In this document: one piece after another, positions 33,413-41,587 of the stretch | Layout: every line of letters starts with the position of its first letter | How positions within the stretch are numbered: the stretch's first letter is position 1 | Assembly (NCBI GenBank): GCA_051652245.1 | Contig: JBOFTV010000013.1 | Coordinates: 1 to 41,587, forward strand | Length of the DNA: 41,587 nt | DNA from: BHER01 sp051652245 | GTDB lineage: Bacteria > Bacillota_I > Bacilli_A > Culicoidibacterales > Culicoidibacteraceae | Direction: 5' to 3' | The notes under the pieces: model-generated | What the model was told of the DNA's origin: nothing | What the model saw: only the letters and a program-made list of their open reading frames with translations | The model's database searches: none | Translations under genes and position numbers: made by a program

Positions 33413-35404
33413 TTACAATAAAAACAGCGAAATCATATAGCAGAGATATGCTACCAGATAAGCGACGACAAACGAATATAAAATGGAAAACCACACCCAT
33501 TTCCACGATTTCGTTTCTTGCTTTAAAACGGATACAGTAGAGAGACAGGGAATATATAATAAATTAAACACCATAAAACTAACGGCTCCTGCGGGTGTAA
33601 ACAGTGTTGTTATCCCTAGTTCGACGCTTGGGTAGCCTGAAAGTAATACGCCTATTTGTGCCACGACCAATTCTTTTGCCAGAAATCCCGTTATCAGTGA
33701 GCTAGTTGCTTGCCATGTACCAAATCCTAGTGGGACAAACGCCCACGCAAATAAATGGCCAATTAAGGCGAAAAAGGAGTTATTAATATCTTGTGTATAA
33801 CCGGACGGACCAAACCAGAGTAGGCCCCAGATGATAATCGACCCAATAACGATAAACTTGCCGGCATTGGTGATAAACTGTTTTACTTTATTAATTGTCA
33901 TTTTCGAAATATAGTTAATATTGACACTTCTATACGGTGGAATCTCTACTAGAAAAAACGGCTCTTGCTTCTTGAAAAATGAAAGGGAGAAGATTTTTGC
34001 TGAAGTCAACGCAACAGCGACACCTAACAGGTTTAAGCCTAATAAAATCAATGCTTGGTGCTGATTAAAAAATAAACTAACAAATAAAATATAAATCTCC
34101 AGCCGCGCCGCACACGAAATAAAGGGAATAATTAATTGTGTTATCAGGCGCTCCTTCTTATTAGAAATTGTCCGTGCGGCCATAATTGCTGGCACATTGC
34201 ACCCTAAACCAATCATCATTGGTGCTAGCGCTTTACCATTTAGGCCAATTTTTGAAAAGGTTTTATCAAAGAGGACAACCGCCCGCGACATGTAGCCGCT
34301 CCCCTCTAACACTGATAGGAAGACAAAGACAATCACAATTTGCGGCAGGAACATGACCACGGTTGCAAATCCAGCATACGCCCCCTCAACGACTAAACTA
34401 ATTAGCATCTGTGGCAGTCCGCCCCACTCCAACAAGCTGCGTAAAAATAGACCAAAAGGTGCTAAGATACTCGCATCAAAGAAATCAGAAACGGGATTTC
34501 CCAGTAAAAAAGTAACATAAAAAATCAAATAAAAATTAAGCAAAAATAGAGGAATGCCAAAATAACCATTCAATAAAATCGCATCAACTTTATTTCTAGG
34601 CGACCACTTCGCTAACACCGTAGCATCAACATGCGAAACCTCTTCCATCGCAGCAATAATATAAGCCCGCCGAATTTTAAAAAAAAGGCCATTCAATGAT
34701 AAGGCAAGTTCGTCTGCAATAATTTTTGCTTCCACAACTTCTCTAACTTTCGTAATTTGGGTCTGTACATCTTCAGTCAACTTAGCCAATAAGAAAAGAT
34801 TATTACTTAGCAACTGAATGGCAATAAAGCGGCTGTTGACATTTGTAAAGCTCCCGCTATCTTTTACAATCGCTGCAACCTTAGTAATCGCCCCTTCCAA
34901 CGTCTGCCCATAGTCTAGGATAAACTTATTTGCAACAGGCTGCGAGATATGCTTAACAATTGCACTGCTATTTTTCTCCTTTTTAGCAACAATCAATTTT
35001 CCCAAGCCAAATTTAGTCGCAAATTTAGCCATATCAAAGCTGATGCCTTTATTTTGAAGATCATCTTTAAAATTCAGGATAAACACAATTGGCAGCTGAC
35101 TTTCCAATAATTGAATTGATAAGTACAGATTGCGTTTGATATTGACACTATCAATGATATTAATTATTTTATCGAAATCATGATCAACAATTGTTGAAAT
35201 GGCAATATACTCATCTTCAGATGCGTGATTAAGTGCTCTAATACCCGGTAAATCCACCAAAAAATCATTTGTTTGCCTAATTTTACACGAAACAACATCA
35301 ACAGTTGTTCCAGCAAAGTTAGTAACCTTATTATTTGAATCCGTCAATAAATTAAAGAAGGTCGTCTTACCAACATTCGGATTACCAACTAATATGTATT
35401 TCAT
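33413..35404 (-). CDS. feoB: Ferrous iron transporter FeoB
   Basis: A 663-residue Fe(II) permease. The N-terminal G domain has G1 GNPNVGKT (7-14), G3 DLPG and G4 NFKD; a helical linker domain lies at about 160-265. The membrane domain follows with the two Gate motifs: VMFLPQIVIVFVFLSVLEGSGYMSR-type and the GCNVPAIMA region. Length is at the short end of the family, as in other Firmicutes. It follows feoA by 20 bases, and ends at a strong terminator. Confidence 0.97.
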   Translation of the reverse strand: MKYILVGNPNVGKTTFFNLLTDSNNKVTNFAGTTVDVVSCKIRQTNDFLVDLPGIRALNHASEDEYIAISTIVDHDFDKIINIIDSVNIKRNLYLSIQLLESQLPIVFILNFKDDLQNKGISFDMAKFATKFGLGKLIVAKKEKNSSAIVKHISQPVANKFILDYGQTLEGAITKVAAIVKDSGSFTNVNSRFIAIQLLSNNLFLLAKLTEDVQTQITKVREVVEAKIIADELALSLNGLFFKIRRAYIIAAMEEVSHVDATVLAKWSPRNKVDAILLNGYFGIPLFLLNFYLIFYVTFLLGNPVSDFFDASILAPFGLFLRSLLEWGGLPQMLISLVVEGAYAGFATVVMFLPQIVIVFVFLSVLEGSGYMSRAVVLFDKTFSKIGLNGKALAPMMIGLGCNVPAIMAARTISNKKERLITQLIIPFISCAARLEIYILFVSLFFNQHQALILLGLNLLGVAVALTSAKIFSLSFFKKQEPFFLVEIPPYRSVNINYISKMTINKVKQFITNAGKFIVIGSIIIWGLLWFGPSGYTQDINNSFFALIGHLFAWAFVPLGFGTWQATSSLITGFLAKELVVAQIGVLLSGYPSVELGITTLFTPAGAVSFMVFNLLYIPCLSTVSVLKQETKSWKWVWFSILYSFVVAYLVAYLCYMISLFLL

Positions 35405-35424
35405 TGCAACAGACGCTCCCTACA

Positions 35425-35637
35425 TTATTTAATTTCCACCAGCTCAATATACTTCATCGTCGACTTCCGCAGGCAAAACATCGACTCTTCTACCGTCACA
35501 AAGCAAATGTGTTTATCATCATCGGCATTTTTGAGTTCAACTTCCACACCGACATCCACGCCAATTGCTTGTAGCTGCTGCTTGGCTTCGTCGGGAAGCA
35601 TAATTCCTGTTATTTGATATCTCTTCATTTTATTCAC
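35425..35637 (-). CDS. feoA: FeoA SH3-like protein
   Basis: A 70-residue cytoplasmic protein with the FeoA fold; it is needed for FeoB function. The end LRKSTMKYIELVEI corresponds to the common LR-x-x-x-A-x-x-I-x-V end of FeoA. Low similarity but the small size and position directly before feoB support the call. Confidence 0.85.
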   Translation of the reverse strand: MNKMKRYQITGIMLPDEAKQQLQAIGVDVGVEVELKNADDDKHICFVTVEESMFCLRKSTMKYIELVEIK

Positions 35638-35661
35638 TCAATTCTTTAAATACATATTTAT

Positions 35662-35690
35662 ATTTTACGACAGTTTCGCAAAAAAAGCAA
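35662..35690 (-). promoter_or_regulatory. Promoter of feoAB
   Basis: TTGCTT (35685-35690), 17 bases, TAAAAT (35662-35667) on the minus strand. No convincing Fur or DtxR-type box was found around it. Confidence 0.55.
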
Positions 35691-35717
35691 AGCATTGTAC
35701 TCATTACAGTTACTTAC

Positions 35718-36206
35718 TTAAACTGTCCAATAGCTCGTTGAGTGACACTCCCCCGCAAACTCCAGCAGCAAATCAGGAGAACATAAATAACTGCCACTAG
35801 CCCCAATAAAATATCCCTGCGCCGTTATGAAGGCATGCGCATCCTTTTGCTGCACCAAAAGCTCCTCTAACAGCACAAACAGACGCTTAGCAGCAGCAAT
35901 CTCAACATAATGCACCTCCTCCCCCTCAAGAAAAAAGACACTAGCCGGATGTCCTTGAGTAACGACTTTTAAGGGAAGAATTTCGCCATTCTCCGTGAAA
36001 ATTTTTATTTGATCGACATTATTTTGGGACACATAGAGTAAATGCTGCCGCTTCGAATAGCTTAGCTGTTTTAATCCCGTTACCGTCGTATTTTCACGAT
36101 GACTTAGGCTTCTATTTACAACCGGACTATTGATACTTAGAGCAAGCCCTCCCACCAGGCAACTAAGAATTGTACCAACAATGAATAAGCGCCACCGATA
36201 TAACAT
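35718..36206 (-). CDS. Unknown membrane-anchored protein
   Basis: A 162-residue protein not assigned to any family. One hydrophobic segment near the N-terminus (about 8-26, after YRWR) makes it a signal anchor or a secreted protein. The rest has no further membrane segment, and has two Cys near the end. The start at 36206 was chosen over a GTG nine bases upstream because AGAGGTGG then has normal spacing. It lies 90 bases downstream of murZ beyond a terminator and just upstream of the feoA promoter. Base composition is more GC-rich than its neighbours. It may relate to the wall by position only. Confidence 0.65.
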   Translation of the reverse strand: MLYRWRLFIVGTILSCLVGGLALSINSPVVNRSLSHRENTTVTGLKQLSYSKRQHLLYVSQNNVDQIKIFTENGEILPLKVVTQGHPASVFFLEGEEVHYVEIAAAKRLFVLLEELLVQQKDAHAFITAQGYFIGASGSYLCSPDLLLEFAGECHSTSYWTV

Positions 36207-36265
36207 ATTAACCACCTCTAACTTATCTTTCGGAGGTTTTCCTTTTTTTTTATATAAAAAAAAGG

Positions 36266-36289
36266 CTAAGTAACAGCGCTGTTACCTAG
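36266..36289 (-). terminator. Terminator of murZ
   Basis: A ten-pair stem with one mismatch and GCGC loop (36266-36275 with 36280-36289) is followed on the minus strand by eight T. Confidence 0.9.
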
Positions 36290-36295
36290 TCTCCT

Positions 36296-37555
36296 TTATA
36301 CTGTTTCAATCCAAATTTTGGCACCTACTGCTGTTAATTTATCAACAATTTGTTCATAGCCGCGTTCAACATGTTCGATGTATTTTACTTCTGTAATACC
36401 CTCAGCTATTAAACCTGCTAAAATCATCGCCATTCCTGCGCGGAGATCCGTTGCTTCAACGCGGGCCCCTTGTAGTTTTGCGGGTCCATTAATAATTGCC
36501 GTGGCATTTTCTTGTCTAATTGTCGCACCCATTCTTGAGAGTTCTTCGATATGTTTGAAGCGTGCATTATAAATTGATTCATGCACTAAGCTCATGCCTT
36601 TTAGTTGCGTCATCAGCACCGTGAATGGTTGCTGTAAATCTGTTGGAAATCCTGGATATGTCATCGTTTTAACTGTTACAGCGTTTCCACCATCTTTAAT
36701 TTTAGAAACAATGACGTAGTCTTCACCAATTTCCAGCTCTGCTCCCGCTTCTTGCAATTTTGCCAAAAATGCTTCCATATGTTCAACAATAACATTATTG
36801 ATTCTAAGCTTATCACCAATTAAGGCCCCCGCAAGTAAATACGAACCGGCAACAATTCTGTCAGGAATAATTTGATGGCGACACCCATTTAACTTTTGAA
36901 CGCCCTCAATTCTAATCACATCTGTTCCTGCACCTGAAATTTTGGCACCCATGCTATTTAATAATGTTGTTACATCAATAATTTCTGGCTCTTTGGCAGC
37001 ACTTTCAATGTATGTTGTCCCTTTTGCGTAAACGCCCGCCAAAATGATATTGATTGTGGCACCCACTGAAGCAATATCTAAGTTAATTCTGGAACCGATA
37101 ATGCCATCTTTAGTCGTTAAATGATAGGCTCCATTTTCATGGACAACATCAATCGCCATTGCATTAAACCCCTTTAAATGAAGGTCCATTGGCCTTGGTC
37201 CAAGATAACAGCCACCAGGAATTCCCACAACAGCCTTACCAAAACGACCAATCATTGCCCCCATCAAATAATATGATGCGCGCAATTTTTGAACTTCTTC
37301 ATCTAGTAGTGGTTCAAAAGCAAGCTCTGAAGTATCAATTGTCAATACATGATTATCATAATTAACTTTTGCGTGTAAGCGTTCAAGCATTGTAATTAAT
37401 ACAAAAACGTCCGATAATTCGGGAACATCTTCGATGATAACTTCACCATGAGATAAAATTGCTGCTGAGATAAGCGCTACCACACTGTTTTTAGCACCGG
37501 ATACTTCTATTGTTCCTGATAATGTTTGTTGCCCCTCAATTTTAAATACACGCAT
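36296..37555 (-). CDS. murZ: UDP-N-acetylglucosamine 1-carboxyvinyltransferase (MurA2/MurZ type)
   Basis: A 419-residue enzyme of the first committed step of peptidoglycan synthesis, adding enolpyruvate to UDP-GlcNAc. KNS (22-24), the catalytic Cys116 in PGGCYLGPRPMDLHL and FPTDLQQPF are intact, so it should be fosfomycin-sensitive. Firmicutes often have two paralogues. Linkage to fba matches the Bacillus murAB (murZ) locus, so I use murZ. It has its own promoter and an unusual leader hairpin. Confidence 0.92.
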   Translation of the reverse strand: MRVFKIEGQQTLSGTIEVSGAKNSVVALISAAILSHGEVIIEDVPELSDVFVLITMLERLHAKVNYDNHVLTIDTSELAFEPLLDEEVQKLRASYYLMGAMIGRFGKAVVGIPGGCYLGPRPMDLHLKGFNAMAIDVVHENGAYHLTTKDGIIGSRINLDIASVGATINIILAGVYAKGTTYIESAAKEPEIIDVTTLLNSMGAKISGAGTDVIRIEGVQKLNGCRHQIIPDRIVAGSYLLAGALIGDKLRINNVIVEHMEAFLAKLQEAGAELEIGEDYVIVSKIKDGGNAVTVKTMTYPGFPTDLQQPFTVLMTQLKGMSLVHESIYNARFKHIEELSRMGATIRQENATAIINGPAKLQGARVEATDLRAGMAMILAGLIAEGITEVKYIEHVERGYEQIVDKLTAVGAKIWIETV

Positions 37556-37593
37556 AACTAATGCTCCTTTGTTTCTAATAAACTTTCTTTATC

Positions 37594-37643
37594 ATCCATT
37601 GCAATATGTTTTTGGTCTTCATTAAAAAGATATTGCAATGGAT
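37594..37643 (-). promoter_or_regulatory. murZ leader hairpin
   Basis: A perfect 14-base inverted repeat (37594-37607 with 37630-37643), loop 22, lies in the murZ 5' untranslated region, about 40 bases before the start. It is not followed by T on either strand, so it is not a terminator. Its distal arm overlaps the ATG of a 13-codon reading frame that ends three bases before murZ. Confidence 0.7.
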
Positions 37644-37658
37644 AAAAGCTACTTCATT

Positions 37659-37687
37659 GTTTTATTATCATTACTATTTTTAGTCAA
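37659..37687 (-). promoter_or_regulatory. Probable promoter of murZ
   Basis: TTGACT (37682-37687), 17 bases, TAAAAC (37659-37664) on the minus strand, immediately after the fba terminator. Confidence 0.5.
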
Positions 37688-37697
37688 AAATAAAGGA

Positions 37698-37740
37698 AAA
37701 ACTGATGTGTTGCCACAATTGCGCTTAACACATCTGGTTT
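37698..37740 (-). terminator. Terminator of fba
   Basis: GATGTGTT/AACACATC stem, extendable by AAAC/GTTT around a mismatch, is followed by a T run on the minus strand. Confidence 0.8.
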
Positions 37741-37780
37741 TACCTCCTTGACTACGTTATTTCATCATGCTCTACTTAAA

Positions 37781-38647
37781 TTATGCTTTATTTGCACTAC
37801 CAAACCAGTCAATTTTCTCTTTAACCGTTGCTTTAATTGCTGCTGTTCCTGGTCCAAGTAATTTACGAGGGTCAAAACCTTTTCCAGACTTATCTTTTCC
37901 AGCTTCAATGTAAGCACGTGTTGCTTCCGCAAACGCCCATTGGCATTCGGTATTAACATTTATTTTTGCTACACCTAGCGCGATTGCTCTTTTAATTTGA
38001 TCTTCGGGAATTCCAGTACCACCATGTAATACAAGGGGAATTCCTGCTGTAATCTTATTGATTTCTGCTAATGTATCAAAGCTTAGTCCAGACCAATCTT
38101 CAGGATATGCTCCATGAATATTTCCAATTCCTGCTGCTAAGAAATCAATTCCTAAATCAGCAATTGTTTTACATTCTAGGGGATCAGCAAGTTCACCTGT
38201 TCCGATGATTCCATCCTCTTCGCCACCGATGCTACCTACTTCTGACTCAACTGAAATTCCTTTTGCGTGTGCTTGTTTGACAACATCTGCTGCTTTTTCA
38301 AGGTTCTCAGCAAATGGTAGATGTGAGCCATCAAACATAACTGATGTATATCCTGCATCGATGCATTCTAAGGCTGCATCATAATCTCCGTGATCTAAGT
38401 GCAATGCAACCGGAACAGTAATTCCTAGTGATTCAATTAGGTTACTTACAATTGCATAGCATACTTTATATCCGCCCATATAAGTGGCTGCTCCCATTGA
38501 TGTTTGAATCATAACTGGTGAATTCTTCTCTTGTGCTGCTTGTAATATTGCTATTGTCCACTCAAGGTTATTTGTATTGAATGCTCCAATTGCGTACTTA
38601 CCATCTCGTGCATCTTTTAACATTTGTGCTGCTGAAACTAATGCCAT
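37781..38647 (-). CDS. fba: Class II fructose-bisphosphate aldolase
   Basis: A 288-residue zinc aldolase of glycolysis. The zinc and substrate sites ALHLDHGD (His83, His86), GNIHGAYP and LHGGTGIPEDQI are present, followed by the KINVNTECQ motif. An AGGAGG site precedes the start. A TATAAT (38684-38689) and a perfect palindrome at 38715-38729 lie upstream. Confidence 0.96.
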   Translation of the reverse strand: MALVSAAQMLKDARDGKYAIGAFNTNNLEWTIAILQAAQEKNSPVMIQTSMGAATYMGGYKVCYAIVSNLIESLGITVPVALHLDHGDYDAALECIDAGYTSVMFDGSHLPFAENLEKAADVVKQAHAKGISVESEVGSIGGEEDGIIGTGELADPLECKTIADLGIDFLAAGIGNIHGAYPEDWSGLSFDTLAEINKITAGIPLVLHGGTGIPEDQIKRAIALGVAKINVNTECQWAFAEATRAYIEAGKDKSGKGFDPRKLLGPGTAAIKATVKEKIDWFGSANKA

Positions 38648-38683
38648 AATAAATTCCTCCTAATATTTTTTAAATTCTTACTT

Positions 38684-38729
38684 ATTATATCAAACATTTC
38701 AATATTTTGCTACCAATATCAGTGATATT
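38684..38729 (-). promoter_or_regulatory. fba promoter with palindromic site
   Basis: The -10 TATAAT (38684-38689) lacks a good -35. AATATCA-G-TGATATT (38715-38729) is a perfect palindrome centred near -45, where an activator could bind. The regulator is unknown. Confidence 0.4.
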
Positions 38730-38819
38730 TTAACCAACCCTGTTGAAGTTAGTAACGGTTGCCTAATTTTGGGGTGCGTTGCTAATCTGGCTTTGGGTTT
38801 GCTTAAATTTAAGCATATT

Positions 38820-39809
38820 TTATTCATTTGTGAAACGTGGGTTTTGCCGCCAATTATAATCCGTTCTAATCATATCTTCCACTGAATATTGCGGCGACCA
38901 GCCTAAAATTGCTTTTGCTTTTGTATTTGAGGCAACGAGGAAACCAGGGTCACCTGCTCTTTTCTCAACATATTGACTCGTTATTTTTAGTTGCAATAGT
39001 TTTTGGGCAGCGTCCATGATTTCTTGGACGGAAAATCCATGATTGGTTCCTAGGTTGATAATTTGACTGTCCATGCTTTTGGCTAAATATTCGATTCCAT
39101 CCACATGAGCGCGTGCTAAATCACTTACATGGATGTAGTCACGGATGCATGTCCCGTCGCTTGTATTGTAGTCTGTCCCAAAAACTTTAAATAGTGGACG
39201 AAGTCCTAGGAGCGTTTCATTTATGGCGGGGATTAGATGTGTTGGTGTCCCTTTGGGAGCTAGTCCGATTTCACCACTAATGTCTGCTCCCGCGACGTTA
39301 AAGTAGCGGAAAATGATGAATTCAATACCGAATGCTACTTGGACACTTTTAATTAGCGCTTCTGCTGCAAGTTTGCTTGCACCGTATGGGTTAATTGGTT
39401 GGGTAATTGCCAGTTCATCAATTGGTTTTGTTCCATTTGGTTCGCCATAGACTGCTGCAGTCGAGGAGAAGATAAATTTATTAACGCCATGGATTCGCAT
39501 GCTTTCTAGGAGGACACCTACGCCATAGACATTATTGGTAAAATAGGTAATTGGATCACTGACACTTTCGGGTACGATAAGCTTTGCAGCAAAGTGCATA
39601 ACGGCATCGATTTTATGTGTTGTAAAGACAGCATCTAAATCGATTTTATTGCATAAGTCGCCTTTAATGAAGAGAACGCCCTCGGGTATGGCTGCTTTAT
39701 TTCCTGTTGACAGATTATCAAAAACGATTACTTCGTGATTTGCCCGAAGTAATTCATATACTGTGTGCGACCCTATGTAGCCTGCACCACCAACGACTAA
39801 AATTTTCAT
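38820..39809 (-). CDS. galE: UDP-glucose 4-epimerase
   Basis: A 329-residue short-chain dehydrogenase-fold enzyme interconverting UDP-glucose and UDP-galactose. The NAD motif GGAGYIGSH (7-15), Ser/Thr at 116-117 (FSSTAAVYG) and the catalytic Tyr142-x3-Lys146 (PYGASK) are present; the C-terminal domain has CIRDYIHVSDLA. No other gal gene is adjacent, so it more likely feeds wall or surface glycans than galactose breakdown. A TATAAT with extended TG lies at 39850-39855. The palindrome TGCTTAAA/TTTAAGCA follows its stop without a T tail. Confidence 0.95.
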   Translation of the reverse strand: MKILVVGGAGYIGSHTVYELLRANHEVIVFDNLSTGNKAAIPEGVLFIKGDLCNKIDLDAVFTTHKIDAVMHFAAKLIVPESVSDPITYFTNNVYGVGVLLESMRIHGVNKFIFSSTAAVYGEPNGTKPIDELAITQPINPYGASKLAAEALIKSVQVAFGIEFIIFRYFNVAGADISGEIGLAPKGTPTHLIPAINETLLGLRPLFKVFGTDYNTSDGTCIRDYIHVSDLARAHVDGIEYLAKSMDSQIINLGTNHGFSVQEIMDAAQKLLQLKITSQYVEKRAGDPGFLVASNTKAKAILGWSPQYSVEDMIRTDYNWRQNPRFTNE

Positions 39810-39849
39810 TTCATTGCCTCAATTCTTATTTAATTTTTACTCTGCTATT

Positions 39850-39858
39850 ATTATAACA
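39850..39858 (-). promoter_or_regulatory. -10 element of galE promoter
   Basis: Extended -10 TGTTATAAT on the minus strand, about 40 bases upstream of galE, with no good -35. Confidence 0.45.
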
Positions 39859-39919
39859 TATTTTATTACTGGCGTACCGCTAACTTGTTGTTTGTTTGCG
39901 TTTATGGGTTAGACAAGAT

Positions 39920-39965
39920 AAAAACGTCATAAAGACTCTTTAATCATCGTCTTTATGGCGTTTTT
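39920..39965. terminator. Terminator closing the defence island
   Basis: A 17-pair stem with one T-G wobble (39920-39936 with 39949-39965), flanked by A and T runs, separates the hsdR remnant from galE. Confidence 0.9.
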
Positions 39966-40018
39966 GCTGTTACTTGAACGGATTAATGGCTTGAGTTATT
40001 CCGTTTTGGGGATGTTTT

Positions 40019-40792
40019 TTAGTCATTCTTTTGATATGTATCCTCGGCAATTAGCAGCTCACCATCATGCTGATCAGCGTAATCGACAAATACTGGTACC
40101 CGATCGGCCGTTTTCTCAACTTGGAGCATGACATATGCTAGGGCATCATTTTGCTTGTTGGGTGGATAGCCATGCTTGGCAAGGAGACGTTTAATTTCTC
40201 GACGCATTTTGGGAAGTGCCGTGCTGCGGGAATTCCAATCTATTGTTTTATTTTTGCGTATTGTTATTGCTACTTCACGCGCAATAGTTACGAGGTCTTC
40301 GTGTTTCATGATTTCTTCTACTGAGGAAATATGAATGAGTGCATCATAGAATGCCATCTCCTCTCGTGTTAGACCGAACTCATCTTCACGATTATCAGAG
40401 CTATTAATTTCTTTGGCAAGACGAAGGAGCATCTCGAGCATTTCGGTATTTGTGATTGCTTGGCTATGATACATGTTAATTGCCTCTCGCAGCTTTTCAG
40501 AAAATTTGGTGGATTTTGCAAGGTTTAAACGCTCAATTGAGCGGATTACTTTGAAATAAGCGACTTCATATGCATAGTTTTGACCAATAGCTGTTGTTGC
40601 CGCTAATGCATGTAATTTTACAGCTTCCAATACCACATCTTTAAACTCTTTGACCTCCGCTTCATCTAAGCCTAAAATAACGTCCACTACTTCTGCATTA
40701 ACTCCTCTAAGCAACGCGCAATCACTTTTATGAAAAAAATCCTTGTAGGCTAATTCATGTAACATACCTATCACACTGGGAGCTAATGACAT
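40019..40792 (-). pseudogene. hsdR: C-terminal remnant of type I restriction subunit HsdR
   Basis: 257 residues that match only the C-terminal helical domain (EcoEI R C-terminal/DUF3387 type) of HsdR: FGLTREEMAFYDAL, then IAREVAITIRKNKTIDW and KRLLAKHGYPPNKQNDA. Full HsdR proteins are about 1000 residues; the nuclease and helicase motor parts are missing. There is no ribosome-binding site before the first Met, and the ORF overlaps the end of the upstream gene by ten bases. No hsdM or hsdS is in the window. It is most likely a beheaded pseudogene, cut when the toxin-antitoxin genes arrived or by a deletion. Confidence 0.8.
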
Positions 40793-41142
40793 ATATTTGT
40801 TTCATTATCATTAAAAAACAGTGCTCTAAGCCTTGGTGGAAAAATTTGTTCCTCTAGGGATGATTGGTATTCTTTAAACACTGCTGTTGATATAGATTTA
40901 ATACAAGGAGAAACATTTTGGAACTTCGCACTATTTATGTCAACTATTCCATTAATTACACATAAACATAAAAAACGTTTGTGTTCTGAGAGTGTATTTA
41001 TAAATAAATCAATGATTAATTCATCTATTCCGCGATAAGTAGTAATTACTTTGTATCTTTCCAAAATATCAGCTATATTATTTTGATTATTTAAAGAAAT
41101 AAGTATAAGCTTATTTTCATATTTTACTTCTCTATAAAACAT
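40783..41142 (-). CDS. rnlB: RnlB-like antitoxin (tentative)
   Basis: A 119-residue protein downstream of an RnlA-like gene, of the right size and general pattern for RnlB antitoxins: a central ELIIDLFINTLSEHKRFLCL followed by NSAKF. RnlB neutralises the RnlA RNase. Sequence similarity is weak and context carries most of the call. A good AAAGGAGAA site precedes the start. The last bases overlap the hsdR remnant. Confidence 0.55.
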   Translation of the reverse strand: MFYREVKYENKLILISLNNQNNIADILERYKVITTYRGIDELIIDLFINTLSEHKRFLCLCVINGIVDINSAKFQNVSPCIKSISTAVFKEYQSSLEEQIFPPRLRALFFNDNETNICH

Positions 41143-41201
41143 AATTATTCTCCTTTCATTAACTTGTCCACCGTTTATTCAATCAATAAGTCACACCATA
41201 C

Positions 41202-41585
41202 TTATATATTTATTTTAATCGTTTTCAATACATCATCTAGTATATTTTTTGCATCCTCATAAGATTCTATAACTGCTGAATCTGTCAATTCTAGATTAGG
41301 AATAGCAATGAAATCACCAAAATGTGAATATTTATTTCTTATTGCCATATACTTATTATAACAGTTTTCTAGATTTTTTTTATCAAAAGCGCTCTTCTTA
41401 AAAAGATTTATTAGCTCGACTTTCGAAATATGATAACGCCCAGTTTCCCTCTCACAATTAAAAAAATCAAATTTCCCACCATTTTTAAGTGTATATCCTA
41501 TAGAAACTAATAAATATTTCATATGTCCCTCCAGAGCTCGACAAGCAGGAATAATGAGGTATGAGTAGTCAACTTCCGTTTCCAT
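41202..41585 (-). CDS. rnlA: RnlA-like RNase toxin, C-terminal part (runs off the window)
   Basis: 127 residues matching the C-terminal domain of RnlA (RNase LS) toxins: DYSYLIIPACRALEGHMKYLL, then GGKFDFF and a CYNKYMAIRNKYSHFGDF segment. In E. coli RnlA this domain binds the antitoxin. The Met at the window edge is probably internal, since full RnlA proteins are about 350 residues. RnlA-RnlB abort phage infection by mRNA decay. The partner gene follows 59 bases later. Confidence 0.65.
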   Translation of the reverse strand: METEVDYSYLIIPACRALEGHMKYLLVSIGYTLKNGGKFDFFNCERETGRYHISKVELINLFKKSAFDKKNLENCYNKYMAIRNKYSHFGDFIAIPNLELTDSAVIESYEDAKNILDDVLKTIKINI

Positions 41586-41587
41586 AG

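Noticed and set aside
37765..37959. 64-codon minus-strand frame overlapping the fba end
   Set aside because: It lies in another frame within the fba coding end and shows no family features; fba is certain.

Overview
The window is about 41.6 kb of AT-rich DNA from a low-GC Gram-positive bacterium (Firmicutes/Bacillota). The evidence is the Bacillus-like gene order rnmV-rsmA-veg, a nine-subunit F-ATPase operon, treP/treC/treR, an fba-murZ pair, Gram-positive sigma-A promoters and Shine-Dalgarno sites, and a giant surface protein with a sortase-like C-terminus. I cannot name the genus. Most genes lie on the minus strand.

Layout, left to right. (1) 1-257: a strong minus-strand promoter leaving the window, then the promoter of a plus-strand lipoprotein Tpx-like peroxidase. 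(2) 992-4318: a LytTR regulator with a LiaF-like membrane protein, a D-2-hydroxyacid dehydrogenase, and thioredoxin reductase. (3) 4431-8415: trehalose module treP-treC, with treR and a textbook promoter/operator. (4) 8435-15548: veg followed by atpI-B-E-F-H-A-G-D-C. treR follows atpC by 19 bases with no visible terminator, so veg-atp-treR may be one transcription unit. (5) 15689-18450: rsmA, rnmV, EIIA-Glc (crr) and an RDD membrane protein. (6) 18473-22283: pyrG with a CTP-sensing type attenuation leader, a prolidase-like M24 peptidase, and ribU under an FMN riboswitch. (7) 22410-33340: a DUF1275 membrane protein, an atypical orphan response regulator, and a 2776-residue repeat-rich surface protein, set in long AT-rich intergenic DNA. 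(8) 33348-36206: feoAB and an unknown membrane-anchored protein. (9) 36264-39855: murZ, fba and galE. (10) 39920-41585: a small defence island with an RnlA/RnlB-type toxin-antitoxin pair and a beheaded hsdR remnant.

How the genes work together. The trehalose EIIBC has no EIIA domain, and the stand-alone EIIA-Glc is in the same window. Feo, Trx and Tpx genes suggest redox and iron handling. The F-ATPase c subunit carries sodium-type ligands.

The most unusual part is the response regulator/giant surface protein region. The two genes have almost superimposable promoters: the same -35 and -10 hexamers, the same 17-base spacer and the same start-site sequence that opens a 5' hairpin. In the giant gene the spacer is filled by a run of 15 A/T pairs, the classic design of a slipped-strand phase-variable promoter. 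In the regulator the run is interrupted by GGG, and its predicted phosphoacceptor Asp is replaced by Glu. I propose a phase-variable surface protein coupled to a possibly phosphorylation-independent regulator. Expression, slippage and DNA binding are inferences.
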